22,253 bases of DNA from positions 1-22,253 of the forward strand of contig JAOZSY010000017.1 of the NCBI GenBank assembly GCA_029939445.1, written 5' to 3'. The notes under the pieces were generated by a model. It made no database searches. It saw nothing but the letters and a program-made list of their open reading frames with translations, and was not told the origin of the DNA. Below are positions 14,470-22,253 of the stretch, piece after piece; within the stretch, counting starts at the first letter, position 1, and every line of letters starts with the position of its first letter. The position numbers were made by a program, and so were the translations under genes. This DNA is from Bacteroidales bacterium. Its GTDB lineage: Bacteria; Bacteroidota; Bacteroidia; Bacteroidales; UBA1556.

Positions 14470-17229
14470 CTATTTTTTAATTATTTTGTGACTAATACTT
14501 CCTTTATTGCTACTAAGTCTATAAGTATATACTCCAGAATTATAATTTGATAAGTCTATAGTATATGAATGCTTTCCTTTAGATAATTCTCCAGCCACTA
14601 CTGCCTTCATTAGCTTCCCCTCAATATTATAAATATCTAGTCTTATATACTCGTTTTTTGATAAGGTAAATGATATTGTAGTTTTATCTGAAGTAGGGTT
14701 TGGAATATTCTGTAATAAACCTATTTCTAATTCGTGCATAATACTTTTACTGGAAGTTGTATTAAAGAACCATAAATTTGCAGCCTTAGCAGACTTAATA
14801 ATCTCATCTTTATAACCACCTGCCAATAGTGCGTAAGTAACTGTAATAGTGTCTTTGGCACTAATACTGAATGGTCCAGCACTTATCATTGAACTTACAT
14901 CAGCGCCATTGTTTGATATGCCAGCCTCATGTCTAGATGTTTGCATAGCATCCCATTTCTCAAAATTAAGAAAGCCATCGTATATATTAATACTTCCATT
15001 GCTGCCGTCATTATCAAAATTATAGCAGTTGCCCATGGTTTTGCTCATAAGTTGTATACCGGCATACGTGCCTCCTGCCAATGGCCATATATAGCTCATG
15101 TTTTCAGAAGAATTATAATCAGCTTTATTATTATTTGATAATCCAATATCCCAATCGGCATAGAAAGCCGTATATACATTACTTAATGTGCTAGTGTTGT
15201 TATTAATAATATTATATTCAATAAATACAATATCTTTGAGTGTATCGTTCGAAAATGCATACGAATATTGATTTACTTGGATATTATTTTTAGAGAAACC
15301 AGCATTATTATCGTTGAATATATTTAGGAAGCGCTGTTGCTCAGGATAACTATTTATTTTTTGCACTGCATTTACAGCAACAAAGTCACTATCCGTTCCA
15401 CTTGATCCATAAATATTATCTGATACTTTAGAGTTTGATGTTGCAACAACTAATCCCCCCCAACTCAATAGGTTTCTGCCATCTTTATATGTAAAACCAC
15501 TTCCAATCATTTTTGCAGCATCAGAATAACCAATTGTTGCTGACGAATTTATACTTGTTGTAATATTATTTGTATCCAATTGCGCTGTTTCATTATTGAG
15601 ATATATACGCAACCATTCAAACCCATTATAGGCAGTATCCGAATAGTTTAATTGTATATCTGCAAACTCCCCAATAGGTATATTTGGGAGTATTTTATAT
15701 TTCATAGGTGATGTACTATTATTCACTATTGAGTATGTCGGCATTAACCCTAAAACAATTGAATCGTAGATAGGAACGAGATATGGTGACGGACTATATA
15801 GTTTCACTTTCAAACTTGGTGAAGATTTAGTTAAGTAGTTTATAAAATCGCCACTAATATATAGAGTATCATTGGAAATAGATAAAATGCTATTTTTAAT
15901 TCTAATGGATGGTTTTAGAGTATCGGTAAGTGCGTTATAAATATTTAATCTGCCAGCGCCCATTAATCCTATAGTACTTGTGTTTGCCGCTATAGTGTCA
16001 ATAATATCAGCAGTTACACGAAGTTGCTCTGCAATTTGTAAATTTGTAAATTGTGGAAAATGAGCTTTTACTATAGCCGCTCCACCAGCAATTATTGGTG
16101 CAGAAAAGCTTGTGCCATGAGAAGAGAAATAAGCATTACTTACCCAAGTAGAATATACATAAGTGCCAGGAGCACTGAGATCTACTGTTGTACCAAATGA
16201 AGATTGCGACCATCGTACATCAAATGTGTCGGTAGCTGCACAGCTTAGTACATTTTCGTATGATGCAGGGAAAAGCCAATTTGCATTATTACTATTTCCA
16301 CAAGCTGCAATTACTAGAGCTCCTTTATTATTTGTAGCATAATTAACAACATCTCTACCAAAATTTTCGCCACCAGGGCCGCCCCAAGAGCAATTAATGA
16401 TAAATGCTCCATGGTCAGCAGCATAAACAATTCCCTCATAATCTGCAGATAAAACACCATCGCTATTATCTATTCTTACGGGTAATATTTTTGTGTTAAA
16501 TCCTACTCCTGCAATTCCTTTATTATTATCAGGAACAGCACTTACAAACCCACTTACAAAAGTACCATGTCCCATTGCGCTCCATTGTACATTATTGTCG
16601 TTGCTTGCAACATCCCAACCACAATAGTTATCAATAAAGCCATCGTTATCGTTATCTATACCATCTACGGGATCTAAATAATTGTACTTTATGCCATCAA
16701 TTAAATCTTCTTGTAGCTTATCAATTCCAGTATCCGTTATTGCTACTACAATATTTGTATCGCCCTTTTCTATATCCCAAGCATCATAGGCTCTAATATT
16801 ATCCAAATAGTATTGATTACCAATATTTGGATCAGAGGGGATGTATAATGTTTTGTTTATAGGTCTGTATTCTACAAATTGGAACAAGCCAGTTGATGTT
16901 AATTGATTTATGGTTTTGCTGCTAGCATTGGACTCAGAAAAACTAAGAGTATGCCATAAGCTTAAATCTACTAAGCTATCGCCATACTTGTTAGTTTGCA
17001 TTCGTGGCGGTAAATGATTTGGAAAACTGCGCTTCAATTCCCAATTGTTCAGGAATGAAACAATATGTTCAAACGGTGGGTCGCTTATTGTATTCCCTTT
17101 TACTAGCGTTCTGTTTTCTGGTTTTAGTTTTAGAAGGATTATATTTTCAGAATAAATACTATTGCTTTGTGCAAATATTACCGCCGAATATAAAATAGAA
17201 AAAATAATTATTAGAAGTGATTTTTTCAT
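14470..17229 (-). CDS. Secreted subtilisin-family (S8) serine peptidase with T9SS sorting domain
   Basis: From the ATG at 17229 the protein is 919 aa with a signal peptide (MKKSLLIIIFSILYSAVIFA, 1-20). An upstream in-frame ATG at 17274 lies before the predicted transcription start and is rejected. After a propeptide-like region (to ~130), the S8 domain shows the full set: Asp166 in AITDTGID, His221 in GHGTFVSG, oxyanion Asn312 in ACGNSNN and nucleophile Ser374 in GTSFSAP. A Ca-binding-like loop DGIDNDNDGFIDN sits between Asp and His. Residues ~440-835 form a beta-rich region of unknown family. The C-terminal ~80 residues (LQNIPNPTSDKTTISF to SGVYTYRL and a final KIIKK) are a type A T9SS domain directing export and cell-surface attachment. 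It is followed without spacer by the GPP34 gene. Confidence 0.95.
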   Translation of the reverse strand: MKKSLLIIIFSILYSAVIFAQSNSIYSENIILLKLKPENRTLVKGNTISDPPFEHIVSFLNNWELKRSFPNHLPPRMQTNKYGDSLVDLSLWHTLSFSESNASSKTINQLTSTGLFQFVEYRPINKTLYIPSDPNIGNQYYLDNIRAYDAWDIEKGDTNIVVAITDTGIDKLQEDLIDGIKYNYLDPVDGIDNDNDGFIDNYCGWDVASNDNNVQWSAMGHGTFVSGFVSAVPDNNKGIAGVGFNTKILPVRIDNSDGVLSADYEGIVYAADHGAFIINCSWGGPGGENFGRDVVNYATNNKGALVIAACGNSNNANWLFPASYENVLSCAATDTFDVRWSQSSFGTTVDLSAPGTYVYSTWVSNAYFSSHGTSFSAPIIAGGAAIVKAHFPQFTNLQIAEQLRVTADIIDTIAANTSTIGLMGAGRLNIYNALTDTLKPSIRIKNSILSISNDTLYISGDFINYLTKSSPSLKVKLYSPSPYLVPIYDSIVLGLMPTYSIVNNSTSPMKYKILPNIPIGEFADIQLNYSDTAYNGFEWLRIYLNNETAQLDTNNITTSINSSATIGYSDAAKMIGSGFTYKDGRNLLSWGGLVVATSNSKVSDNIYGSSGTDSDFVAVNAVQKINSYPEQQRFLNIFNDNNAGFSKNNIQVNQYSYAFSNDTLKDIVFIEYNIINNNTSTLSNVYTAFYADWDIGLSNNNKADYNSSENMSYIWPLAGGTYAGIQLMSKTMGNCYNFDNDGSNGSINIYDGFLNFEKWDAMQTSRHEAGISNNGADVSSMISAGPFSISAKDTITVTYALLAGGYKDEIIKSAKAANLWFFNTTSSKSIMHELEIGLLQNIPNPTSDKTTISFTLSKNEYIRLDIYNIEGKLMKAVVAGELSKGKHSYTIDLSNYNSGVYTYRLSSNKGSISHKIIKK

Positions 17230-17254
17230 AGTAATGATGTTGTATTTTATGATA

Positions 17255-17285
17255 CAAATGTATGCATTATACACTTAAATACAAA
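17255..17285 (-). promoter_or_regulatory. Promoter of subtilisin-GPP34 operon
   Basis: On the minus strand TTTG (17285-17282) is followed after 19 bp by TACATTTG (17262-17255), a full match to the Bacteroidota consensus with ideal spacing. Transcription would start near 17248, about 19 nt before the ATG at 17229, which fixes the start codon of the peptidase. Confidence 0.65.
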
Positions 17286-17353
17286 TTGATTTTTTTATTT
17301 TCTAGTTTAAACTATTGTATAATTATATATGTCATAGTAGCAAATTTATTTGT

Positions 17354-17361
17354 TATTTTTG
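17354..17361 (+). promoter_or_regulatory. Promoter -7 box of small exported protein gene
   Basis: TATTTTTG matches TAnnTTTG and lies 26 bp before the ATG at 17388. No convincing -33 TTTG is present at the right distance. Confidence 0.38.
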
Positions 17362-17387
17362 AAAATCGTTAAATTATAATTAATATT

Positions 17388-17825
17388 ATGTTCTATAAAA
17401 AATTCACAGCAATAGTTATCGCTCTATCATTCAGTTTATTATCGTTTAATACGGCTAGTAATACAATATGGAAAGAGTATAAAAGCATCGATGGTGTATC
17501 TATTTATCAGAAAGTTGCTAAGTGCACAAATCAGTATAATCCAGCTACAAATGATTATTTTGTTTTCAAATATGTAAACAATAATACTTATGATGTAAGA
17601 ATAAGTTATAAGATTGAGTACTGGCTAGACAATAATTGCAGGAGTTGTAATTTGCAATCTCCAAATGAATACGAGATTAGTATAGATATTAAAGCAGGAC
17701 AATCTCTAGAATATACTTGTAGTGATAGTAATAAGGGATTTAAACTTTATAAAGCTAGTAAAAGTAGAAATGACGAAGGAAAAAATAGATTTGATTTTGT
17801 TGGTTTAAAAGTTGATAAAATATAG
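17388..17825 (+). CDS. Small exported protein of unknown function with four cysteines
   Basis: The 145-aa protein has an N-terminal signal peptide (MFYKKFTAIVIALSFSLLSF, cleavage probably in NTAS or just after). The mature part looks like a single beta-sandwich: FVFKYVNNNTYDVRISYKIE, then YEISIDIKAGQSLEYTC, then FDFVGLKVDKI. Cys46, Cys84, Cys87 and Cys111 could form two disulfides in the periplasm. The pattern of a strand carrying N-N-T followed by a Cys-x-x-Cys turn and a polar K-G-Q-S-x-E-x-x-C strand recurs in short Bacteroidota exported proteins, but I cannot name a family. It is followed 22 bp later by the surface protein gene. A promoter for that gene overlaps its 3' end, so the two may be only partly co-expressed. 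Confidence 0.75.
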   Translation: MFYKKFTAIVIALSFSLLSFNTASNTIWKEYKSIDGVSIYQKVAKCTNQYNPATNDYFVFKYVNNNTYDVRISYKIEYWLDNNCRSCNLQSPNEYEISIDIKAGQSLEYTCSDSNKGFKLYKASKSRNDEGKNRFDFVGLKVDKI

Positions 17826-17830
17826 ATTTG
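17801..17830 (+). promoter_or_regulatory. Promoter of surface protein gene, overlapping upstream stop codon
   Basis: TTGG (17801-17804, with TTG as the core) is followed after 19 bp by TAGATTTG (17823-17830). The TAG of the -7 box is the stop codon of the preceding gene. The predicted start near 17837 is about 11 nt before the ATG at 17848. Confidence 0.45.
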
Positions 17831-17847
17831 TCTTAAAAAAAATAAAT

Positions 17848-19965
17848 ATGAAAAAAATATTCCTACTTTTATTGATATTATTTACTGTGAATTTTTCGTA
17901 TTCACAATTAATGATAGATCAAACACTAACTCCTACTCAATTAGTACATCAAGTATTGGTTGGAAGTGGAGTTACGATTTCTAATGTTACCTATACTGGC
18001 GATTTAATTGCAATAGGTGAGTTTACCAATGGCTCTACCACTAATTTGGGATTAAATGAAGGTGTAGTCCTTACTTCAGGTACTGCGAACAATACTATTG
18101 GTCCTAACTCTTCTAATAGTATTACTTTTGATAATACTGGAGGTTCGGATCCTCAATTGGCATCACTCATCACCCAAAATATTAACGATGCTGCAGTACT
18201 GGAGTTTGATTTTATTCCTATTGCTGATACTGTGAGATTTGTTTATGTTTTTGGTTCAGATGAATATCCAGAGTTCTCTTTATCCAGTTTTAATGATGTA
18301 TTTGGTTTTTTTATTACAGGTATTAATCCTTCAGGAGGTACATATAGTAATTATAATATGGCTTTTATACCAGGAACATCAATTCCTGTAACAATAAATA
18401 ATATAAATAATGGAAATTCAAATACAGGGCCTTGTAATAACTGCTCTTATTATATAAATAATACCAGTGGAATTACTCTCGAATATGATGGCTTAACAAC
18501 TGTTATGACAGCTTGGACTACAGTAACTCCATGCACGCAATATCACTTTAAAGCCGCTGTTGGAGATGCTAGCGATAATGCTTACGATTCGGGAGTGTTT
18601 ATTAAAGCTGGAAGCTTTAGCACTAATGCAGTGCAGGTTTCGGCAGAATATACTATTGCAGGAGCTATTAAAAAAGGAATTGAAGGTTGTAATAACGCTT
18701 CAGTTTCTGTAACTATTCCAGAATTACTACCTTACGACTATGTTGTTTTAATTGACACTATGTGGGGTACTGCAACTAATGGCGTTGATTTCCCTCTTAT
18801 TCCGGATAGTATTATTGTTTTTTCGGGACAGGTAGAGGCTACTGTAACTCTTACACCTCTTGTTGATAATGTGGTTGAGGGAGAAGAGTTTTGGACAATG
18901 GTGTTTCAAACTTCACCATGTACAATTGATAGTGTTACTATACCTATAATAGATTATGTGCCAATAAGCTTTAGCTCTACTATGAATGATACTATGGTAT
19001 GTGCCGATAGCTTATTACTAAAGTGCTTTCCTATAGATGGCTGGCCAGATACTTATAATTATGAATGGACCCCATCAACAGACTTTGTAAATAATACTCT
19101 TCAGAATGCATGGGGTAATCCTTCGCAAACAACTACTTATGCTATTAGTATTACTGATAGTTCGGGTTGTCCTGCGGTTATAGATTCCATTAAAGTAGAT
19201 GTATTTCCTAAAATAAATGCGAGTTTCTTGCCAGATATTTTTAAAGGATGCGAACCTTTAGTGGTAACTTTTGAGGATATGACAACACCTGCTGCCTCGC
19301 AATGGAATTGGTTTTTTGGTGATGGCGATAGTAGCGATGTGCAAGACCCAATTCATACATATAGTGCAGGTACATACGATATTACATTGCAAGTTTCTTC
19401 AACAAATGGTTGTAAAAGTGAGCTAGTAGTGCCCAACTTTATTAAATGTTATGCAATGCCTGTAGCTGATTTTTATATGGATCCTTCAGTGGTTACAATA
19501 GATAATGCTACAATAGATTTTATCAATACTACTAATAATGGATCTTCATTTAATTATTTATGGGATTTTGGCGATGGTAATACTGATGTAACATTTAATG
19601 CAACTCATACCTATGATAATGATGGCGAATTTGTTGTTTGGTTAATAGCAGAATCTGATAAAGGTTGTATTGATTCTATTTCATTTATTTCTACAGTGAT
19701 AATTGATGAAATAGAAGTGCCAAATGTTATCACCCCCAATGGGGACGGCTTTAATGATGTCTTTGAAATAAAGAATGTTACTAAGCTACAATCATCCAAA
19801 TTATTAATATACAATCGTTGGGGAACTAAGGTTTTTAGTGCCGATAATTATAAAAATGATTGGGATGGTGATGATTTGCCAGATGGTGTATATTATTGGT
19901 ATCTAGAGTATAGCACATTCTTTAGAGATGATACAGAGAAGGGTACTGTTACCATAATTAGATAA
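17848..19965 (+). CDS. Choice-of-anchor L / PKD surface protein with gliding motility-associated C-terminal domain (T9SS type B)
   Basis: Starting at the ATG at 17848 the protein is 705 aa with signal peptide MKKIFLLLLILFTVNFSYS (1-19). An in-frame ATG at 17812 overlaps the upstream gene and would spoil the signal peptide, so it is rejected. Domains in order: choice-of-anchor L (about 28-255, with VVLTSGTANN, FVYVFGSDEYPEF and FKAAVGDASDNAYDSGVFI), a Calx-beta-like region (about 265-370, GTATNGVDF and VVEGEEFW), a linker with an Ig-like segment, two PKD domains (about 457-530 and 538-610, with FFGDGDSS and WDFGDGNTD), and a CHU_C domain (about 623-705, VPNVITPNGDGFNDVFEI to YNRWGTKVF and DGVYYWYLEY). 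The last directs T9SS export and surface anchoring. An adhesin or extracellular matrix role is inferred. Confidence 0.93.
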   Translation: MKKIFLLLLILFTVNFSYSQLMIDQTLTPTQLVHQVLVGSGVTISNVTYTGDLIAIGEFTNGSTTNLGLNEGVVLTSGTANNTIGPNSSNSITFDNTGGSDPQLASLITQNINDAAVLEFDFIPIADTVRFVYVFGSDEYPEFSLSSFNDVFGFFITGINPSGGTYSNYNMAFIPGTSIPVTINNINNGNSNTGPCNNCSYYINNTSGITLEYDGLTTVMTAWTTVTPCTQYHFKAAVGDASDNAYDSGVFIKAGSFSTNAVQVSAEYTIAGAIKKGIEGCNNASVSVTIPELLPYDYVVLIDTMWGTATNGVDFPLIPDSIIVFSGQVEATVTLTPLVDNVVEGEEFWTMVFQTSPCTIDSVTIPIIDYVPISFSSTMNDTMVCADSLLLKCFPIDGWPDTYNYEWTPSTDFVNNTLQNAWGNPSQTTTYAISITDSSGCPAVIDSIKVDVFPKINASFLPDIFKGCEPLVVTFEDMTTPAASQWNWFFGDGDSSDVQDPIHTYSAGTYDITLQVSSTNGCKSELVVPNFIKCYAMPVADFYMDPSVVTIDNATIDFINTTNNGSSFNYLWDFGDGNTDVTFNATHTYDNDGEFVVWLIAESDKGCIDSISFISTVIIDEIEVPNVITPNGDGFNDVFEIKNVTKLQSSKLLIYNRWGTKVFSADNYKNDWDGDDLPDGVYYWYLEYSTFFRDDTEKGTVTIIR

Positions 19966-19980
19966 AAAACACTATATCAT

Positions 19981-20020
19981 ATAAAAGCTCTTCATAAGTA
20001 TGAAGAGCTTTTATTTTTTA
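19981..20020. terminator. Intrinsic terminator after surface protein gene
   Basis: A nearly perfect palindrome (arms 19981-19996 and 19999-20014, core AGCTCTTCA/TGAAGAGCT) gives a stem of up to 16 bp followed by TTTTTT. The A-rich left flank makes it usable from both strands, but the nearest genes on both sides run in the plus direction. Confidence 0.88.
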
Positions 20021-20057
20021 TAAGAATATCTGCTTTCTTTTGTTGCATAATCTTTAC

Positions 20058-20065
20058 TATTTTTG
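20058..20065 (+). promoter_or_regulatory. Promoter -7 box of M23 peptidase gene
   Basis: TATTTTTG followed by CTGCTCG lies 34 bp before the ATG at 20099. TTTTG at 20038-20042 is 15 bp upstream, shorter than the usual spacing. The box shows that the in-frame ATG at 20063 cannot be the start. Confidence 0.45.
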
Positions 20066-20098
20066 CTGCTCGAAATTTTAAAAAAATTACAATTATTC

Positions 20099-20959
20099 AT
20101 GCGATTACTTTTTATTATACTATTCTCTTTTACTTATTGCTATGTTTCTGCGCAAGAAAGATTTGATTCGCTGAATATTATAGATAGTCAATTAGTGGAT
20201 AATACCGATTCAATAGTTGCTATTGATTCTATTATTTCGTTCTACGATATTTCAAAAAGCTTTGGCTATCAAAACTGGGAAACTCAAGAGATTATTTATA
20301 AGAATGATTCTATTATTAGTTTGTACGATTCAGTTCCAATTGTTTTGATTGATAGTATAAAGAGCGAAAAATACACACATCCTTTTCAAGGAGAAATCAC
20401 TTCGCATTTTGGTTATCGTAGATACCGTCAGCATTATGGGATTGATATAGACTTAATAACAGGAGATTCAGTAAAAGCTGCTTTCGATGGCAAAATTAGA
20501 GTTACTAAATATTCTAGAGGTTATGGTAAGCTGGTTGTTATACGTCATAAAAATGGATTAGAGACAGCCTATGCACATCTTTCGAAAATACTAGTAGATT
20601 CTAACGATTGTGTGAAATCTGGCGATATTATTGGCCTTGGAGGAAATACTGGGCGTAGTACTGGTAGTCACCTGCATTTTGAAGTTCGCTACCTTGGTAG
20701 AGCTATGGATCCTGAAAGTATTATTGATTTTGATAAAGCTGAGCTTTTAGATGATAATATACTTATTTGCGATAAGCATTTTGATTATTTGCAGCGTATT
20801 GCCAATGATAAGAATGCCAAATTTCATTATGTGAAGAGTGGAGATAATCTTACAAGAATAGCTCGTCGATATAATACCCGAATTAGTAAGCTTTGTTATT
20901 ATAATGGTATAAATCAAAATGCAATTCTTCAAATAGGTCAGAAATTAAGAGTTAGGTAG
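20099..20959 (+). CDS. M23 family metallopeptidase with C-terminal LysM domain
   Basis: The 286-aa exported peptidoglycan endopeptidase begins at the ATG at 20099 with signal peptide MRLLFIILFSFTYCYVSA (1-18). The upstream in-frame ATG at 20063 overlaps the promoter box. After an Asp/Ser-rich linker, the LytM/M23 domain spans about 93-212. The Zn ligands are His112 and Asp116 (HYGIDID) and His193 of HLHFEV (191-195), with His160 (YAHLS) as catalytic His, so the enzyme should be active rather than a degenerate activator. SHFGYRRYRQ and GGNTGRSTGSHLHF are standard. A LysM module (about 242-286, YVKSGDNLTRIARRYN to GQKLRVR) should bind glycan strands. The order M23 then LysM is the reverse of NlpD-type proteins. 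The lipoprotein hydrolase gene follows after 12 bp and is probably co-transcribed. Confidence 0.93.
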   Translation: MRLLFIILFSFTYCYVSAQERFDSLNIIDSQLVDNTDSIVAIDSIISFYDISKSFGYQNWETQEIIYKNDSIISLYDSVPIVLIDSIKSEKYTHPFQGEITSHFGYRRYRQHYGIDIDLITGDSVKAAFDGKIRVTKYSRGYGKLVVIRHKNGLETAYAHLSKILVDSNDCVKSGDIIGLGGNTGRSTGSHLHFEVRYLGRAMDPESIIDFDKAELLDDNILICDKHFDYLQRIANDKNAKFHYVKSGDNLTRIARRYNTRISKLCYYNGINQNAILQIGQKLRVR

Positions 20960-20971
20960 AAAAAGAGAAAT

Positions 20972-22123
20972 ATGATTTTAAAAAAATACATTGCTTTATT
21001 GGTAATAGCAGTCTTGTTAGTAACACTTTCGTGTAGTGAAACCAAGCGAAAACCCAAAGGTAAAATTAAAGAAATTGTTTATGATTCTCAACTTTCGGCA
21101 GCAGCAAAAAAAGCATTAACGAAGAAGCTTGATAAGTATTTTACAGATCAAAGCAGGCATCATCGGTTTAATGGAAGTGTGCTAATTGCAAAAAAGAATG
21201 AAATAATATTCAGCGGTGATTACGGCTTTGCGAATTTTGCTAATAAAACAGAACTTAATGATTCTTCAATATATCAATTAGCCTCATTAAGTAAGCAGTT
21301 TACCGCTGCAGCAATAGTAATATTGCAACAAGAAGGCAAACTTGATTATGATGATACTATTACTAAGTTTTATCCAGATTTTCACTATAATAAAGTCACA
21401 ATCCGTCAATGCTTAAATCATACCGCAGGTTTGCCAAAATACTTTTGGATAGCAGAGAATAAATGGGAATATGAATATCCTCCAACAAACCAACAAATGA
21501 TGGAAATGATGGAAGATGATGATGTATTGCCTTACTTTGGTGCTGGACGAAAATATGCATATTCAAATTCAGCATATATGGTATTAGCTGCAATTATAGA
21601 GAAGGTTTCAGGATTGTCATATTCAGAATTTCTTAAGGAAAATATTTTTAACCCAATAGGGATGAATAATTCTTTTGCTTATAGCTTTACCTATGATAAA
21701 GATCGAAATAATCAGTTGTATGGATATAGAAAACGGGGCCGTAGATATATAAAAATCCCTGGAACTATAAATGATGGAATAGTTGGAGATAAAAATATTT
21801 ATTCTACAACTTATGATCTGTTTAAATGGTATAAAGTGCTTAATAGTAATAGATTAATATCAGATTCGAGTAGAACCTTAATGTATAGTTTGGGTAAAAC
21901 TTCAAAAGGTTATGAAATCCCTTATGGCTTTGGCTTTCATATTGAAGAAAAAAATGGCGAAAAAATCATCTTTCATAATGGTAAATGGAATGGCTTTAGA
22001 AATACTTTTAGCCAATACCCCGATGATGATTTATTGATAATTGTACTTGAGCATTCTAGTTACCGTGGGTTTAGTGCTTTTGTAAATAGTGTAAAAGGAA
22101 TTGTTGATGAATTTGATTATTGA
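20972..22123 (+). CDS. Beta-lactamase-fold serine hydrolase lipoprotein (class C/PBP-like)
   Basis: The 383-aa protein carries a lipoprotein signal ending TLSC, so Cys21 is the predicted lipidated residue. The beta-lactamase family PF00144 motifs are all present: SLSK (Ser105 nucleophile, Lys108), YSN (Tyr197 to Asn199) and HNG (335-337, in place of the KTG triad). The LNHTAGLP segment (148-155) is typical of this family. Such proteins include D-amino-acid peptidases, esterases and D,D-carboxypeptidase-like enzymes. The exact substrate is not readable from sequence. True beta-lactamase activity is unlikely for a family member of this type. Twelve bp after an M23 cell-wall hydrolase, a role in envelope or peptide processing is a fair inference. 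Confidence 0.9.
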   Translation: MILKKYIALLVIAVLLVTLSCSETKRKPKGKIKEIVYDSQLSAAAKKALTKKLDKYFTDQSRHHRFNGSVLIAKKNEIIFSGDYGFANFANKTELNDSSIYQLASLSKQFTAAAIVILQQEGKLDYDDTITKFYPDFHYNKVTIRQCLNHTAGLPKYFWIAENKWEYEYPPTNQQMMEMMEDDDVLPYFGAGRKYAYSNSAYMVLAAIIEKVSGLSYSEFLKENIFNPIGMNNSFAYSFTYDKDRNNQLYGYRKRGRRYIKIPGTINDGIVGDKNIYSTTYDLFKWYKVLNSNRLISDSSRTLMYSLGKTSKGYEIPYGFGFHIEEKNGEKIIFHNGKWNGFRNTFSQYPDDDLLIIVLEHSSYRGFSAFVNSVKGIVDEFDY

Positions 22124-22124
22124 T

Positions 22125-22169
22125 AGTCTTCAGTCTTCAGCCCCGATAACTATCGGGACCAGTCTTTAG
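22125..22169. repeat. Heptamer repeats flanking a GC-rich hairpin
   Basis: AGTCTTC occurs twice in tandem (22125-22138), followed by AG, then the inverted repeat CCCGATA/TATCGGG (22142-22157, 2-nt loop), and then AGTCTTT AG (22161-22169). The hairpin is the most GC-rich short stretch in an otherwise AT-rich intergenic sequence. This looks like a REP-type dispersed intergenic element. A terminator is less likely because no T-tract follows. Confidence 0.55.
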
Positions 22170-22253
22170 TTTATGGCAGAAGATATCTGTTAATAGTATC
22201 ATTATTTTCATTATTATTGCAATAGTAAAAAAATATAATGCTCTTAATTACAT

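Noticed and set aside
14470..17229. Subtilisin as part of an anti-phage defence island
   Set aside because: It has a signal peptide and a T9SS sorting domain, so it acts outside the cell, and no nuclease, NTPase or other defence partner is near.
17230..17274. Upstream in-frame ATG extending the subtilisin by 15 residues
   Set aside because: It precedes the predicted transcription start near 17248 and puts a polar stretch before a perfect signal peptide that begins at the ATG at 17229.
17812..17847. Upstream in-frame ATG for the PKD/CHU_C protein
   Set aside because: It overlaps the end of the preceding gene and the promoter box, and the signal peptide begins cleanly at the ATG at 17848.
20063..20098. 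Upstream in-frame ATG for the M23 peptidase
   Set aside because: It lies within the -7 promoter box. The signal peptide starts at the ATG at 20099.
20972..22123. Antibiotic-resistance class C beta-lactamase
   Set aside because: It shares the fold and the SLSK and YSN motifs, but it is a lipoprotein with HNG in place of KTG, beside a cell-wall hydrolase. Most such Bacteroidota proteins are not beta-lactamases.
22142..22157. CCCGATA/TATCGGG hairpin as an intrinsic terminator or a CRISPR repeat
   Set aside because: No T-tract follows, so a terminator is unlikely. There is only one copy in the window, so there is no array.

Overview
The window is AT-rich chromosomal DNA from a member of the Bacteroidota, probably a marine or gut-type Bacteroidia or Flavobacteriia. 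The evidence is a type IX secretion C-terminal sorting domain, a gliding-motility-associated (CHU_C type) C-terminal domain, a choice-of-anchor L protein, Bacteroidota promoters (TTTG at -33, TAnnTTTG at -7), almost no Shine-Dalgarno sequences, and the acpP-fabF-rnc gene order common in this phylum. No mobile element, CRISPR array, tRNA or rRNA gene was seen.

Layout. Positions 3-1076 are the 3' part of an outer-membrane POTRA/beta-barrel gene, probably a patatin-like phospholipase. Positions 1139-2230 encode an LpxR-type lipid A deacylase. Convergent to it is a four-gene minus-strand operon (5522 down to 2236): a PPi-type phosphofructokinase, the MlaE permease, the MlaF ATPase and a CvpA-family membrane protein. 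A long non-coding gap (5523-6340) holds back-to-back promoters and a small, probably frameshifted secreted-protein remnant. Then come acpP, fabF and rnc on the plus strand.

After a 360-bp gap with several hairpins lies an unusually long (708 aa) lysine-2,3-aminomutase-like radical SAM enzyme. It is followed by a POTRA-less Omp85-family barrel, a small lipoprotein with a strong terminator, and a carboxypeptidase-regulatory-domain protein. Convergent to these is a minus-strand pair: a T9SS-secreted subtilisin whose stop codon directly abuts the start of a GPP34 (GOLPH3-like) protein. The last plus-strand block contains a small exported protein, a large PKD/CHU_C surface protein, an M23-LysM peptidoglycan hydrolase and a beta-lactamase-fold lipoprotein hydrolase.

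The common theme is the cell envelope: outer-membrane lipid remodelling (patatin, LpxR, MlaEF), fatty acid synthesis (AcpP, FabF), outer-membrane barrels, cell-wall hydrolysis and T9SS export. Most of this is ordinary Bacteroidota gene content. The items most worth a second look are the extended KamA-like enzyme with its structured leader, the subtilisin-GPP34 gene pair, and the PPi-PFK/Mla/CvpA operon. I found no convincing new multi-gene system.
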